A stretch of DNA of 64,000 nt, from NCBI GenBank assembly GCA_032433595.1, contig JASWJB010000060.1, positions 1 through 64,000 of the forward strand, written 5' to 3'. The position numbers were made by a program, and so were the translations under genes. This document shows, in pieces, positions 43,378 to 55,355 of this stretch. The notes below the pieces were generated by a model. It ran no database searches. It was given only the letters and a program-made list of their open reading frames with translations, and was not told where the DNA came from. Each line of letters begins with the position of its first letter. Position 1 is the stretch's first letter. The stretch is from Conoideocrella luteorostrata. Lineage: Eukaryota; Ascomycota; Sordariomycetes; Hypocreales; Clavicipitaceae.

Positions 43378-44454
43378 ATGGAAGCAAAGCTCACCCCCAT
43401 CCGAATCGCCATCGTCGGCGCAGGCTTGATTGGCCCCCGCCATGCAAGAACCGTCATTGCCAACCACGATGCCAACCTCGTGGCTGTTGTTGACCCGTCA
43501 CCCACGGACCAGCAATTGGCAACCGAGCTAGGGGTCGGGTATTATCCGTCACTGGACGACCTGCTTCGGTCTCGCGACGTGAATGGCGTCGAGGCAGCCG
43601 TCATATGTACTCCAAACCATACACACGTTGCCATTGCGAAGACGCTCGCAGCCCAGAATATCCATTTATTGGTGGAGAAGCCCATCAGTACGGATGTGAG
43701 CAGTGGACGGGATCTGATCGGGGCGCTGGGCTCGTCGACAAGCAAGATCTTGGTAGGGCACCATCGCCGCTTCAATCCTTTCATAGTCGAAACAAAACAT
43801 GTCATTTCTCAGGGCATCCTTGGGAAGCTGCTAGCTGTAAATGGGATCTGGGCACTCCACAAGCCGCTTGATTACTTCCAGGCGCCGGCTGAGTGGCGAA
43901 AGAGCGACACCGGAGGTGTGACGCTCATCAACATGATCCATGAGGTCGATCTGCTTCACCACCTGTTTGGGCCAATCCAGAGGGTCCACGCGGAAAAAAT
44001 CGCTTCTCAGAGAGGATTCGACGCGGAAGAAGGAGCAGCAATGACATTCAAGTTCAGGTCGGGACTTGTTGGCACATTTCTGCTGTCAGATTTTGCGCCA
44101 TCTCCTTACAACTTCGAGTCTGGGTCCGGTGAGAACCCACTGATCCCAAAGTCTGGTCAGGACTTTTACCGCATATTTGGATCGGAGGGGTGTCTAAGTG
44201 TGCCGGACATGTTGCTCTGGTCGTATCAAGGGACGGAAAAGTCTTGGCACTCTGAGCTGACACGGGAAAAGCTGCCAGTTAGTGACGCCGTGCCGTTTAG
44301 CCTGCAGTTGAATCACTTTATCAATGTAATTCGAGGCCGCGAGGCTGCTCAATGCACGGTACAAGTAGGGTTGGCTGCACTAATTGTTTGCGAGGCCATT
44401 AAGAAGGCGCTAAAGAGTGAGACAACTCTAGAGATTGAAGAGTATACTTTGTAG
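43378..44454 (+). CDS. Gfo/Idh/MocA family oxidoreductase
   Basis: One exon of 358 residues from the ATG at 43378. The protein should use NAD(P) to oxidise or reduce a sugar, inositol or related polyol. The N-terminal Rossmann fold has GAGLIGPRH (about 13-21), and the family motif EKP is at 100-102 (LLVEKPIST). The C-terminal alpha/beta domain has HHRRFNPF and the usual GGVTLINMIHEVDLLHHLFG segment. I reject the upstream ATG at 43225, since the extra residues do not fit the family and the GAGLIG motif is then far from the N-terminus. It converges with the GH92 gene, 141 bases apart. The exact substrate cannot be told. Confidence 0.9.
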   Translation: MEAKLTPIRIAIVGAGLIGPRHARTVIANHDANLVAVVDPSPTDQQLATELGVGYYPSLDDLLRSRDVNGVEAAVICTPNHTHVAIAKTLAAQNIHLLVEKPISTDVSSGRDLIGALGSSTSKILVGHHRRFNPFIVETKHVISQGILGKLLAVNGIWALHKPLDYFQAPAEWRKSDTGGVTLINMIHEVDLLHHLFGPIQRVHAEKIASQRGFDAEEGAAMTFKFRSGLVGTFLLSDFAPSPYNFESGSGENPLIPKSGQDFYRIFGSEGCLSVPDMLLWSYQGTEKSWHSELTREKLPVSDAVPFSLQLNHFINVIRGREAAQCTVQVGLAALIVCEAIKKALKSETTLEIEEYTL

Positions 44455-44595
44455 AGCTTTCGTGGCTGTACCAACTTATCGAACTAAATGCTGATCAAAT
44501 ATTTCAGGGCAGTCTGCAGCCCTGTGGTGCCTTGCACTCACACTGTCCAAATTTTCAACTTAAAAATGTTATGACCGTAGACGTATAACCAATGG

Positions 44596-47348
44596 TTAGT
44601 TCCAGAAATGCGTCGATGCACTCGGCGGTAAATCGTCCTTCCCCGAACCCCATCCACTCTCCGCCGGACCCAAGGTCAATTCCAGCAGCCCTCCGTCAGT
44701 AAAAAACTTGTGAGTAATCCAAGACTTCGTGTACGGCTTTCCGTCAAGCTTTGCGCTCTGAATATACATGTTTTTATATCCCGCGTCAAAGTTGATGTTC
44801 CTGATCGTGGCCGTTTTGCCAGTCGCAGGATTTCGTATTGAGATTTCTGAGAAGAACGGTGGGATGATTAGATAAACATCCTGTCCACTCATTGGATACA
44901 GACCCATCATGCTCAAAGCTGTAAAGCTCCCCATGGCACCAGAGTCATCGTTCCCGGGGATCCCACCTACGGTGTCGTTGAATGCGCTGGGGATGTATTT
45001 GTGGGCTTGTTGCGAGGATAGGCCGGGTCGGCCGGCAAAGTGGAAAAGGTAGATGAGTAGATACGACTGCTCGTTTCCGACGTAGAACAAGCCGGGCGTG
45101 CTGTGTAGAAACTGTAAGCGACGAATGAACTCGCTGGTACCGCCAAGCGTTGGGATCAGTGTTGCCTGGTCGTGCGGAACGTAGAATGTGTATAACCACG
45201 ATCCTCCTTCGTAGGTCTCGTGGCCGCCAGGATTAAGATAGCAGGACGTGAAGTTGAATAAACCAGTGCAGATGGCCGGATCCTGGTACCCAAACGTGCC
45301 ATTTAGATATCTTGGCTGCAGGAATCCCTGGAAGCTGCTGTCGGCGAGGTCCGCGATCTTGTCGCTGCCAGTTGTGTTGAGCCGTGAGCGAGACGTAGGG
45401 TCGAACATGTTTTTCCAGTTGCTAGACCTCTTTAGATATTTCTCCGCATCGGCAGACTTGTTCATAGCCTTGGCCATTTCGGCAATACAAAAGTCATTGT
45501 AAGAATACTCGATGGTGCGGGAAATAGATCGAGTGAAAATGCCAACACCGTACGGATCAAAGTCATCCGTGGGAATATATCTCAATGTTTTCCAGCTATG
45601 AAGACCACCTCGGCCCTCTACTGTCCATATAGCCGGCTCGTCTGCAATTGCATGTCATTGAAAGTCAGATTGACGTGTCATTGCGACTGTTTGAGACACA
45701 ACCAGCGCTTACCTTCAGCGTCGGAAATCACAGCCTCGTATCCCATTTCCCAGTCAATCCCATCCCTCAGGCCCTTCAAGTAAGAATCCGCCAAAAGGTT
45801 GTCAGCGTTGCTGCCGCCTTGGGTAAATCCTTTGCAAAGCGACATGCGACAGTCGGGAAGCTTGCCCTCGTGGCGATACACATCGATTAAAGAGCGCACC
45901 ATCAGGGCTTGTACATGTGGGTCAACCAAAGTGAGTAATGGGTGAGTGCTTCTGAAACTGTCCCAGATGCAGTAATACGAATCGAAGTAGGGTTCATTGC
46001 TCTTCCACAGAGGATTCTCACCTTCGTATCATGTAAGAATCAAGACGACCATTGGTTTGGGGGTAGAGGGGGTTGGGAGTGTTCTTGCATTATGACATAC
46101 CGGTGTAGTCTTGCGGGGAGATCAAGGTTCGATAAATCCCACTCCAGAAAGTCCTTTGTAGAGTCTTGGAGACTCCAGAAGCGTTGACTTTTACCACATC
46201 TAATTTGTCTCGCCACGTGTCTTCTGCAGCCGTCCTGACTTTTTCGAAGTTGAAATCGGGCAACTCCAGCTCGGCATTTCTGCACGCTTGATCAGTACTC
46301 ATGAATGACAAGCCAACTCTTGCTTTGATTTGGTTCGAGTCCGGTGGGTGGAATTGAACCCAGGCACCTCCAGGAACAGTGTTACCGTCATTGGGCAACT
46401 TTAGCGACTTTGGTTCAGATCCGGCGCGGTTGTTTATAAATACTCCAGTATCACGGATTTTGCCTCCGCTAAAATCAGCGCAGAAAAACGCATTATAGCT
46501 TCCGATTCCAAAGGACGGGTTGAAGGTTCCAAATCCGGCTATTCTTCCAGTCTTAGGGTTCACTTCAATGCTTCCATTGCTTCTAGAGTTCGACAAATCC
46601 GTCAAGTCGGCCAGAATCAACGGGCTATACGGCATCTTGTGCTGAGCGCCATCCCCACTGCGCTTCGTCGGCGTGCCGTCAGTTGGGAATGTAAATCTGT
46701 ATAGGGCTGTGTGGTTGGTTACTGTCATTTCCGTATGGATCGAAGTGTTCATCGACACGGCGAAATAGCCAGGTCGGACTTTGATGGTTTCATTGACTCT
46801 TTGCGACGCTCTTGTTGTTTTTGGAAAGTAGCAGTTGTTCAAAATACCGCCCTCGCATCCGGTCTGAGGAAATAGAGGGAAGTTGCCCAGAGATGCACCC
46901 TGTGTATTTATTTAGTCAACATGTACTTAGTCGGGTTCTACGAGACCGGCTGACTGACACCCCCTGTTCCGCTGTCGTGCATATGGGAGAATCCGGTGAC
47001 TAAGTGAAGATCAGACCAAGGTGTCCGTCCTAGTTAATGTCGGATTAGGTTTCATAACTTACTTTCTCCGTCACCGGACGAAAATCCGCCCTGAACCTCC
47101 TTGTTCACGTCCGCGACGGCTTTTGCCATTCCATATGGTAAGCTTGCTCCGGGGAAGACATGACCTAGCAGCGAATCAACACAGAGGGAAACATCTTGTT
47201 ATGAGATTTTAGCAATACCTCCGTTGGAAGTTCCAATCAATGGGTCGATGTAGTCTAGAACATCAAAATGCGAGCTGTCTGACGTAGCCCCCGCCAACGC
47301 ACGTATAAATGCGGGGAGAGACAAAGCGACAACTGCAGCTACAAACAT
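44596..47348 (-). CDS. Secreted GH92 alpha-mannosidase
   Basis: Six exons (47348-47219, 47164-47063, 46999-46959, 46899-46101, 46021-45713, 45641-44596) encode 808 residues. GH92 enzymes are Ca2+-dependent exo-alpha-mannosidases, mostly alpha-1,2, that trim mannan and N-glycans. A signal peptide (about 1-20) is followed by family motifs: YIDPLIGTSNGG, HVFPGASLPYGM, GFSHMHDSGTGG, EPYFDSYYCIWDSFR, and GGIPGNDDSGAMGSF near the C-terminus with the two Asp residues of the active site. Exon 3 is only 41 bases; its donor (GTCAGT) was chosen because it keeps the frame and the SGTGG-SLGNF spacing. A TATA box lies 151 bases upstream. The gene converges with the Gfo/Idh/MocA oxidoreductase. Confidence 0.92.
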
Positions 47349-48153
47349 GTTGTCTGGCTCAAGGTTGAAGGTTCTGCAATGGATGAATGGATGTCACGAC
47401 AAAATAAGAGCAACGAAATGTGATTCTCATGTACTCCGTAGAGGATGATGAGTCAAATACACCGCCATTCAAGTTTCACCGGATGATCCGCAACCGTGTT
47501 TATATCCGTCGTCGAGTTGTGCCATGGAGACGGCAGGAAGACATGTGGGGTAAGATGATGTTAGTGTTGCACTTCGTACAGAGTACATCCGTCGGCTAAG
47601 AACTCGTGCAAATAAACCACGAAGTAGATGCCGGTCGCTGATTCCTGCCAATGCTCTTGATGTTACATTGACTACATTGCCCCTCACGAGCGTCGTGGCT
47701 ACTTGGGCGTTTTGCCCGTCTTGCTTTGGGTTAGTCGCTGCCTGAGACCGATGTCATGCTACCCAATTCGTCATCGAAACCAGTTTTTGCGGAGATTGTA
47801 GAAGCTGGCAGCCTTTCTGCGAAAGGGTAAGTTACCTCGAGTACGGAGTACGGATCACAACAATACTGCTATGCAGAGTCGGGCATCGTGTCCGAGCTAC
47901 AAGCAGCGCCGGGTAATACGTCGCAGCTCAGTGTCTTGACATAGCGCGCCAAGATTAGCTCATTGAATGAAAGGCCCGTAGTGTGGACATGCTGGCACAG
48001 CTTCAGCGACACGGCAAATTGAACCGAGCACATCATGGATGCGTCTATGCATGTCACTGTGCAGAGTAAAACGGTTGCGGGAAGTTCTGGCATGAGGAAT
48101 ATATAGAAAATACAATCATGCCTCATTGCTTCTAGATGCTGGCACGCACCAGG
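47349..48153. other. Intergenic region
   Basis: Promoter of the GH92 gene and 3' flank of the permease. Motif copies at 47431-47440 and 47839-47853. No gene seen. Confidence 0.5.
47499..47504 (-). promoter_or_regulatory. Putative TATA box of the GH92 gene
   Basis: TATAAA on the minus strand, 151 bases upstream of the ATG at 47348. Confidence 0.45.
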
Positions 48154-50247
48154 TCAACAAAGTGACCGATACATTCTCTTCCATAATGGCCAAGTTCTCC
48201 GAAGCTCGGTATCGTCGGTGTACACGTGCAGCCTCGAGAAGCTTCGCCCCGTGTCGATATCCATGTCCTCCACCTTCACAATACCCGTCCTGAACCACGC
48301 CTTGTGACCGAAGTAAAAAATGAGGATAATTGGCAAACTCATAATGTTGAGCAACACGTTCTTAGCTACTGCAGCAGACGTTACAGGGGCGTTGGAAAGC
48401 CGAACCGGTGATATTGACATCCAGATCTGAGTTGCCAGTACGAGCATGTTGCCGACAAATCCGATGTACGAGCCAATTACTCCAGCTTGAGATCGAAAAG
48501 GCAGTTGGTTCGGGCTGTAACCTGCGGCGGCCCAAGCTCTTCGGAACTGAATGTGACATAGGCAGATGCCGCTCCAGGTCAATAAGCTAGACAGACCGCA
48601 TATGGCGAAAAGCCATTCGAAGATTTCATCATGGACTTTGACATCGGCCAGATAAGCCATCAGACCCAGCGCCAACGAAAACAGAATCGCAACCAGCGGT
48701 CGACCCTTTCGATCAACGTATGAGAGAATCTTTGGTGCATGTGACTGTTCTGCCAAAGAAGCCAGTGTTCTGGAGGACCCAAAAACAGCCGAGTTTCCCA
48801 CACTCAGGACAGCGATTAAGATAACGACGTTCATCACACTTGGTAGAATTGTAGAGCCTGCACTTTCGACAGCAATGACAAATGGACTGGCGGTCGCATC
48901 GACGGAGCTCGACCCACCAATTAGACGCGGCTCATTGTAAGGCACCAGTAATCCGACCACAAGCAGAGACACGAAGTAGAAGATTGCGATGCGCCAAAAC
49001 ACCTGCTTGATGGCACTGGGCAGCGACTTTCGCGGATTAGCAGTCTCTGCAGCCGCGAGACCGACCAGTTCTGTTCCACCACATGAGAATGCCGCCGCGA
49101 CAAGAACGCTGCAGAAGCCTTTAAACCCATTGTTTGTTGGGCCGGGGTCCTGCCAGTATTTCGCACCAATGTATCCGCCCTGAGGAGTTCCGCCAATATT
49201 GATCACGACGCCGAGTAAGCTGTTTCAAATGCGCACGCAAGTTAGTCGTGCTCTCTTGGCTCTCTTGCCCAAGGACAACAGAAACTTACATGAACCCGAT
49301 TATGGCAGTAACTTTCACGGTGGAGAACAAAAACTCAGCCTCACCGTATCCTTTGATACTACAAAGATTGATGACGACGATCGTGAGCAGGAATATGGTA
49401 ACAAAAACGGACTTGCTGATATCTTGATTCCAATATTGAATGGTTAGTGCGCCGGCGATGAGCTCCAGCGGCAAGGTAAACATCCATTGAAGAGCATAAC
49501 TGTTACGTGCCTGGTCAGCATAACCACGTCTCATACTTGTTCATCGCTCGTGTGACGCTGGAAAGCTGAACACCTACTTCCAGCCCATGGCAAACCCCCA
49601 GGACGGATCAAGAAATCGAGTAGATAGAGCGGAAAATGCACCAGCCACAGGGAAAGTGACGACAAGCTCGCCCAAGCATTGCATTGTGCAGAATTGGAAA
49701 ACACCAATAAGGATATAAGCGAGTAGCATGGACACCGGTCCGCTTTGGTAGAGAGCAGTTCCAGAGGTCACGAAGAGACCGATGCCTACAGAGTCGTGGT
49801 TAATTTACGGCCTTCCGGGTGTGGGAGTTGAAGGCAGCCAAGCATACCGATTGAGCCACCAATTGCAATCATTTGTAAATGGCGGCTTTTTAGATCGCGC
49901 GCAAGTCCCGAGTTGGCTGTTCTGACATTGGCTGCGCGTAAATCGTAAAACCGATCTCCAACCTGAGCCGGCGGATGCATCCCATCGTTGACAAGATAGC
50001 CATGATGTCCGGAGATGGGAGCGCCCTCCAAGCGCTTGAAGCTGTCTACGAAACGATGGCCCAGGGACCTTTGTCGTGAGAATTTTGTCGGATGCGGTGT
50101 CGCAGAAACTGCATAGGATGTCGTGGTCGTGAACTGGTTCCTAGACTTGTCGACTGCCAATTCGTTCATTTCGATAATCTCAAAATCCCGGGTGTAGACA
50201 ATGCCATTTTTCATCGCCTTTGGCTTTTCCGGTTCGCGCTCAACCAT
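48154..50247 (-). CDS. Amino-acid permease (AAT/YAT type, APC superfamily)
   Basis: Four exons (50247-49848, 49785-49578, 49499-49290, 49219-48154) encode 627 residues. The protein should import amino acids by proton symport at the plasma membrane. A long hydrophilic N-terminal tail (about 1-125) precedes twelve predicted membrane helices. Family motifs are clear: RHLQMIAIGGSIGIGLFVTSG (helix 1, created by joining exons 1 and 2), TMQCLGELVVTFPV and FSCGGTELVGLAAAETANPR (helix 6 region). All introns are 62-78 bases with standard signals (donors GTATGC, GTAGGT, GTAAGT). Specificity cannot be assigned, though the general amino-acid or basic/neutral permease group fits. The extended N-tail may serve ubiquitin-dependent regulation; this is inference. 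Confidence 0.9.
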
Positions 50248-51448
50248 AGTGGCTACAAGATTGATAATGTAGCTCTGTCGTCAGTCGTTGAAATATATGT
50301 TGGGTTGGAGCTCTGTGCAACGACAATCGAGGGTGTTTGGGAAAGACTGCCGGCGATGCACACCATTCGTGAATTAGAACAAACCCCCGTAGTATTGCAA
50401 ATGGTTACATCAACCAAAGGGTACCGTCTGACATTCGTCAGATTGATCAAGTCTCGACCGAAATGGCAACCACTAATTTGGTTCTGTCTGCACAGTTTTG
50501 TCCTCTGACAAGTACCACCACGTCACGTCCGTCAGAGAGCCGGGACAAATTAGTAGATTGGCCACGCTAGAACATACGAGCGGTACTCTGTACTGCCCGT
50601 CGATAAATTGCTTCAACAAACGCCAGGTAGACGCAGGGGTCAATAAAGAAGCTAATGAATAGGCAAAAAAGACGTGCTTTCTAGAACTCTTCAGACGACT
50701 ACGCTGATTGCGCTAGGCATAGAGAGCTACACCTCGTTGAGGCAGGTGGCTTGTCGGCTCTGTAGGGGTCCTGGCAACATGGAAACTCAGCTGCTACGTC
50801 TCCATGTTCCATTGCACTGAGGCTAATCAAGAGTGGCCAGGCTAAAAGCAACCCTCCCCCCTGCATGTGTCTTGTCTTGTGGGTCTCGCCTACACAAAAC
50901 ACAACCAGAATCTGGGGTCAGGGTGGTGAGATAAGACTGCCACAAGAGCACAACTGCTTGGACGGCTGGGTGGGTAGTGGACTAAAAGGAACGGTTGCTG
51001 ATAATAGTTCCAGGGAGCCGATCGAAGAGGTTAATATGCCCGGGAGTAGTTGCCAAGATAAAGCCTCATTGCCAATAGTATGTTTTGCATGCCCGATTTA
51101 ATGGCGGGCTAAATGACGTATCGACTGGCAAAACTGAATGGCTTGAGTCTCTTTGGGCAGTAAGTAGGCAAGGGTGACTTACGGTACGTTTGGCATTTTT
51201 GAGATTGTTCCAGAGAATACCTATTATGTTCTTAATATTTAATATTTTTATTTTTATTTGATGTCGTTGCCCCTCATAGACTTCTTATCTTGTAAAAACA
51301 CATTAAATGCCAGCTGCATCCTGCCGGAGAACATTGACCAACAACACCAAGGAAAAAATCTAGTATTATCTATTCCATCATTACAATGCGGCTGTGGGAA
51401 CTTTTTACTGTAAACATCAATTTCGTAATCTCGGTGTAGCTCGGCGAC
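50248..51448. other. Intergenic region
   Basis: 1.2 kb between the permease start and the stop of the rhodopsin-domain gene. No gene seen. It holds the permease promoter and an A/T-rich stretch around 51235-51265. Confidence 0.5.
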
Positions 51449-52749
51449 CTATCTCCGGTGCTGGAGACCCTTCATCCCAGCCGGAATGATGGGGCTCGGA
51501 GGGCGAGGATGTGTTAATCCCAGAACTCCGTCCGCAACTGAAGAGCGTTGGCTTGGCCGTATGAGCGAGTCATGGCTATCAGTAGGACTGGCACCTCTCG
51601 CTCCGACAGACGGGGACAGGTGATTCCTGTTTTCGACCAGACCGTCTTCTCTGTCGTCCGACTTGCCATGCGAGTCCCACCCATCACTTTCCAAGCTGTC
51701 GTGATGAGCACCTCTCTTATTAGCCTCCCGATCGCCTGTGGCCGAGCTTTGGCCTGGCTTTCGATTAGATGACGTAGCCCCGCTAGTGCCATAGTCTTGT
51801 CGGAACCTCTTCTTCTTCGCACCACTGTCTCTGAGAAACGAGCCAAGCGCCACGAGATTGGCCACTGTGGTTGCCGCGAGAAGCTCTACCGATGCCCACA
51901 TCGATCTCGTTATCTGAGCCCCTTGATGATGTATAATGTTTGGCATGCGATATGCTGTGATACCGACGGTTAAAAACCCAAAGCAAAAGAGTAGCACAAG
52001 CAGAACTTTGCGCTTGGTTGCAATCCGCGTCGACATGACAATCGGGACGGGAAAGATGACTAATATGGAGTCAATGATTGCGCTGGAAGTTCCCATAGTG
52101 AGAAGCTGCGCGAAACCTTGACGACATTGTGGCCCTGGATCTGGCAAAACCTGCCAATATTTCGGAAGAGGTCGACACTCAGCAAGGTCGCTGACGATGA
52201 CCGCCAGAAACGTGGCCCCTAGAGCATACCGCAGGAAGGTAATTAGCCTCAAATAGATCTTCTTCATAGAAGCGCCGGCCAGTCGGTTCATGAACTCGAG
52301 GGTAGTGAGCTTGAGTGTCCATAATCTGTTCGAGGCTGTCAGCAAGGGAAGTTCTAGGCAAAGTCAGTAATGAAGGCTCTGGCTGCTTACGTTGCAGCAT
52401 AAAATATTCTTCCAGCGAGAACGACGCGGCTCGCTGTAGCCCTCCGACTCAATTCCTCAGCGGCCACATTTCCTTGGTCGAGTTGCACGTTGTTTGTGCC
52501 GTATAAAAGAACCACATGTACGCAAGCGATGCGCAGGTACAGTGGCAGCAAAGACGCCGCGGCGATTTTGTCTTCTAAGAACAGCTTCTCAATCCTGATG
52601 TATCGTCCTGCGAGACGCAGGAGCGTCAGACAAGTGCAGAATATTGTTATCCACCAAGCAACAAGCAGAGTCGGCTTTGTATCACTGAGCGACTTCGCGG
52701 GCGGGGGTTCGGAGTAGAGTCCCATGGTGGCGGGTGTTTTGCTGATCAC
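51449..52749 (-). CDS. Rhodopsin-domain (SAT4/PTH11-type) membrane protein
   Basis: Two exons (52749-52391 and 52325-51449) encode 411 residues. Members have seven membrane helices and resemble fungal PTH11-type receptors; their ligands are mostly unknown. Helices are visible from about residue 25 (LLVAWWITIFCTCLTLLRLAG) to about 295, with the family-like LKLTTLEFMNRL and CRPLPKYWQVLPDPGPQCRQ. The C-terminal tail (about 300-411) is hydrophilic and Ser/Arg-rich, as in cytoplasmic signalling tails. The intron 3' end must be at 52326, because other nearby AG sites break the frame; this also gives the expected FYAATLWTLK junction. No CFEM domain is present. The start could also be the ATG at 52722. 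Confidence 0.85.
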
Positions 52750-54236
52750 TCAATCTGCCAAGTTGTATCTCATGGCGATTACAAGTCAGATCTCGAGGCA
52801 TACAATTGTTTCATAGCGAGTTTCTCAGGTGCAGGCGATATTAGCAGCTGCACTGCACAACCCAACGAAAATATTGATCAAGATAAATAAATGGCAAGAA
52901 ACAACACCACCCGAGCATGTAAGACTAGACCAAATAGTGGTGTGAGTCTGGCTCTAATCGAAGACCACCCCCCCCCCTCTCAACCTAAATCGTCTCAGAT
53001 CGCATTGTAACGTAGACAAGACCAGTCGCAAAAGCTTGTGGTAGCTGTCCGTCCTGAGCTTACTTCTGGCCATTAGGGGTTGTCTCCGCGTCCCAATCCA
53101 GGGGTTCGTATCACTTTCACGCTATCTCACCTTCTTAGGCCATGTTTATTGTAAGCACGCAAGTAGAGATTCTTCAGTGGCTGCTTGGTGGCGCTGACGG
53201 CTTCCGGTCTGTGGGAAATTGATTGTTTAACTGGTGTGGCTGGCTGGGGCCACGATAGGTTGAACGACGGGTGGCTCTGCTAGGAAAGGTAGGTCGATAA
53301 TGCATATTGGCGGGCCCTGGCAAGCTATTTGAGGCGAGCCATTTCAGGCGATGGCTATTGTTCCCCACTGACCTCGGACAAGGCCCCTTCTGTCTGGCCT
53401 CTGTTGCTGTTGGCTTGCGTAGTGTCAGTTGGCTGATACCAGACTAGTTGCCAACGCGCGTCTTTGTAGTCAACGTAAATGCAAGTGCCAGACTACTTCC
53501 ACGCTTAACATGTAGCTGGAAATGAAGTGGACCGTCTACCCAAATAACAAGAACAGCGGGACGCTTATGAGGGAATTTCTGAAGTTTTCCCGGACCTTTT
53601 GAGAGCCTTTTCCCGTGTGGGCTCGACTGGCCGATATCGCCATGTATTTGGAGCCTCGGCATCTCGCCGGTGTCAGCAGGTTGCGTTCCGCAGCAACCCC
53701 GGTGCACTGCGCCGCATTCCTTTACAGGGTTCAATCAGCGTCTTACTGTAGTTAGGACCTGCCAAATCGCAATCGTAGACTTCTGCGAGCAATTTTGAAT
53801 TGTATACGCATGTAAGTTGCAAGGCATGCTTCATGTCTTCAGAGAAGGACGTAGGGTAGGGCGGCCTGAGTAGCGAACGGTAATTAGGACTCTACTTTTT
53901 CCAACTATTCCCCCAGAGTATTTGCCCCCACGTTGGACAATCCTCCTGCAAATAATATATGAGCGATGTGCTCTGTCACAGGTGCATATGGGTCGGCAGT
54001 ACAGGACCAAATTGGCATAGTGTGGCATATACGTCAACTCTTAGATATCAAAACCTCCGACTTGGGTGCATGCGACCGTGCACACTGTGACGGTCGTAGT
54101 CAGTTCATCTGATTAGCTACGGCGCTGACTTGCAAACACTGTTTCAGGTTGCTGCTGTAATTATAGTAGTCCACGAAACAAGTCATTCTGTCTCACCACC
54201 ATGTTGCAACGCTATACTCCGTACTCTGTAATTATC
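52750..54236. other. Intergenic region
   Basis: About 1.5 kb with no assignable gene. A C run lies near 52969-52977. One motif copy at 54215-54224. The frame at 53444-53734 (minus) is featureless. Confidence 0.5.
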
Positions 54237-55355
54237 TTAGTTCCACGTCCTGCTCTTCAGCGCCGCAATGCGTCTCGTAGAATCCAGAAAGTCGGCTCTG
54301 TTAATTTCACGACTTTGAACGGCTCGGGATAAAGTTTCGCGAATCTCCACGCCTTCCGTCACGTTGAGCTGACTAGCAAGAATCAGATCATTGCCTGCTT
54401 TGTAAGCTAATTTCGCCCGAGCCTTCACATCACCAAACGACAAAATTGACCCGGCTTCCATTGCCTCAGTGATTGTAACGCCACGGAAACCAAGCTTCCC
54501 TCGCAGCCAGTGTTTCATCCAAATCTCGCTAAGTCCAGCTGGAATTTTGTCTACTGCGGGATAAGTAGCCCAAGACGGCATAACCATGTCAACACCGGAT
54601 CTGATTGCCGCTGCAAAAGTCGCCGTGTCGATGTTCTTGATATCGTGGAGTGGAATGTTAAGCGACACCGGCGCCAGATCTGTGTTTTGATTGTATTCAG
54701 CTGACCCCAGACCAGGAAAGTGCTTAATTGAGACAAGTATGCCTTTCGACCGCTGCGCTTGGATGAATGGAATGGCTGGGTGGATGACACGGTCCGTGGT
54801 GTTACCATACGAGCGACCGTAGTAATCCAGGAAGTTCATAGGCTCCCGGAAGACACCAAGAACAGGAGCCAAATTGACATTGAAGTTATACTCCTTCAAG
54901 CTCTGAGCTGCGCCAAAACCGGCTTGCCTCCCTGCCTCCCTGGAGTTGGCAGATGACCCAATCTGCTTGGCAGATTCTGCAGGCGCGTGCCCAGGAACGC
55001 CGTTGAACACGGTACCCCCTTCCTGATTTGTCATGACGAGAAACTTTGTGGCTTTGCCGGTCAGCCTTTTGAGAAGAGCTTGAGCAGGAGATGAGGCGTA
55101 GGCATCCAGAAGTCGCTTCATGGCGGCTGGAGTGTCGTCATTGACATGGACGTCATAGAGCAATACCCCGCCAACCAAGCCGGCCTTGGTGAGCTCGACA
55201 AGTTCTTGAGGAGGCTTGCGTTCGGTGTAATTGTATGAATAGATGACATGCTGACCTGCGAGTATATCGATTTCTTCATTTGTTAGCGACGGGGCACTAA
55301 GAACAAGGTGTACCTGCAGTGCTGTAGCACAGATGGTGAGCTTTGATAGCAACAT
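54237..55355 (-). CDS. Secreted GH3 (NagZ-like) protein with altered active-site residues
   Basis: One exon of 372 residues from the ATG at 55355, which gives a signal peptide (about 1-20); the longer frame from 55484 would bury it. The fold is a GH3 TIM barrel of the beta-N-acetylglucosaminidase (NagZ) type, with GLVGGVLLYD, the MTNQEGGTVFNG segment, VNLAPVLGVFREP and KHFPG (211-215). Two differences stand out. The catalytic Asp of relatives (usually SDD or TDA) aligns with Glu297 in GVTITEAMEAGS. The His of the usual KHFPGHG-D-H loop is missing (KHFPGLGSAEYNQNTD). It may therefore be a phosphorylase-like, altered or inactive enzyme; NagZ relatives with changed residues do exist. If active, GlcNAc-containing glycans such as chitin or muropeptides are likely substrates. 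Confidence 0.85.
   Translation of the reverse strand: MLLSKLTICATALQVHLVLSAPSLTNEEIDILAGQHVIYSYNYTERKPPQELVELTKAGLVGGVLLYDVHVNDDTPAAMKRLLDAYASSPAQALLKRLTGKATKFLVMTNQEGGTVFNGVPGHAPAESAKQIGSSANSREAGRQAGFGAAQSLKEYNFNVNLAPVLGVFREPMNFLDYYGRSYGNTTDRVIHPAIPFIQAQRSKGILVSIKHFPGLGSAEYNQNTDLAPVSLNIPLHDIKNIDTATFAAAIRSGVDMVMPSWATYPAVDKIPAGLSEIWMKHWLRGKLGFRGVTITEAMEAGSILSFGDVKARAKLAYKAGNDLILASQLNVTEGVEIRETLSRAVQSREINRADFLDSTRRIAALKSRTWN

Noticed and set aside
53090..53125. T-loop-like GGTTCGTATC considered as part of a tRNA gene
   Set aside because: No matching acceptor stem, D-arm or anticodon arm around it.
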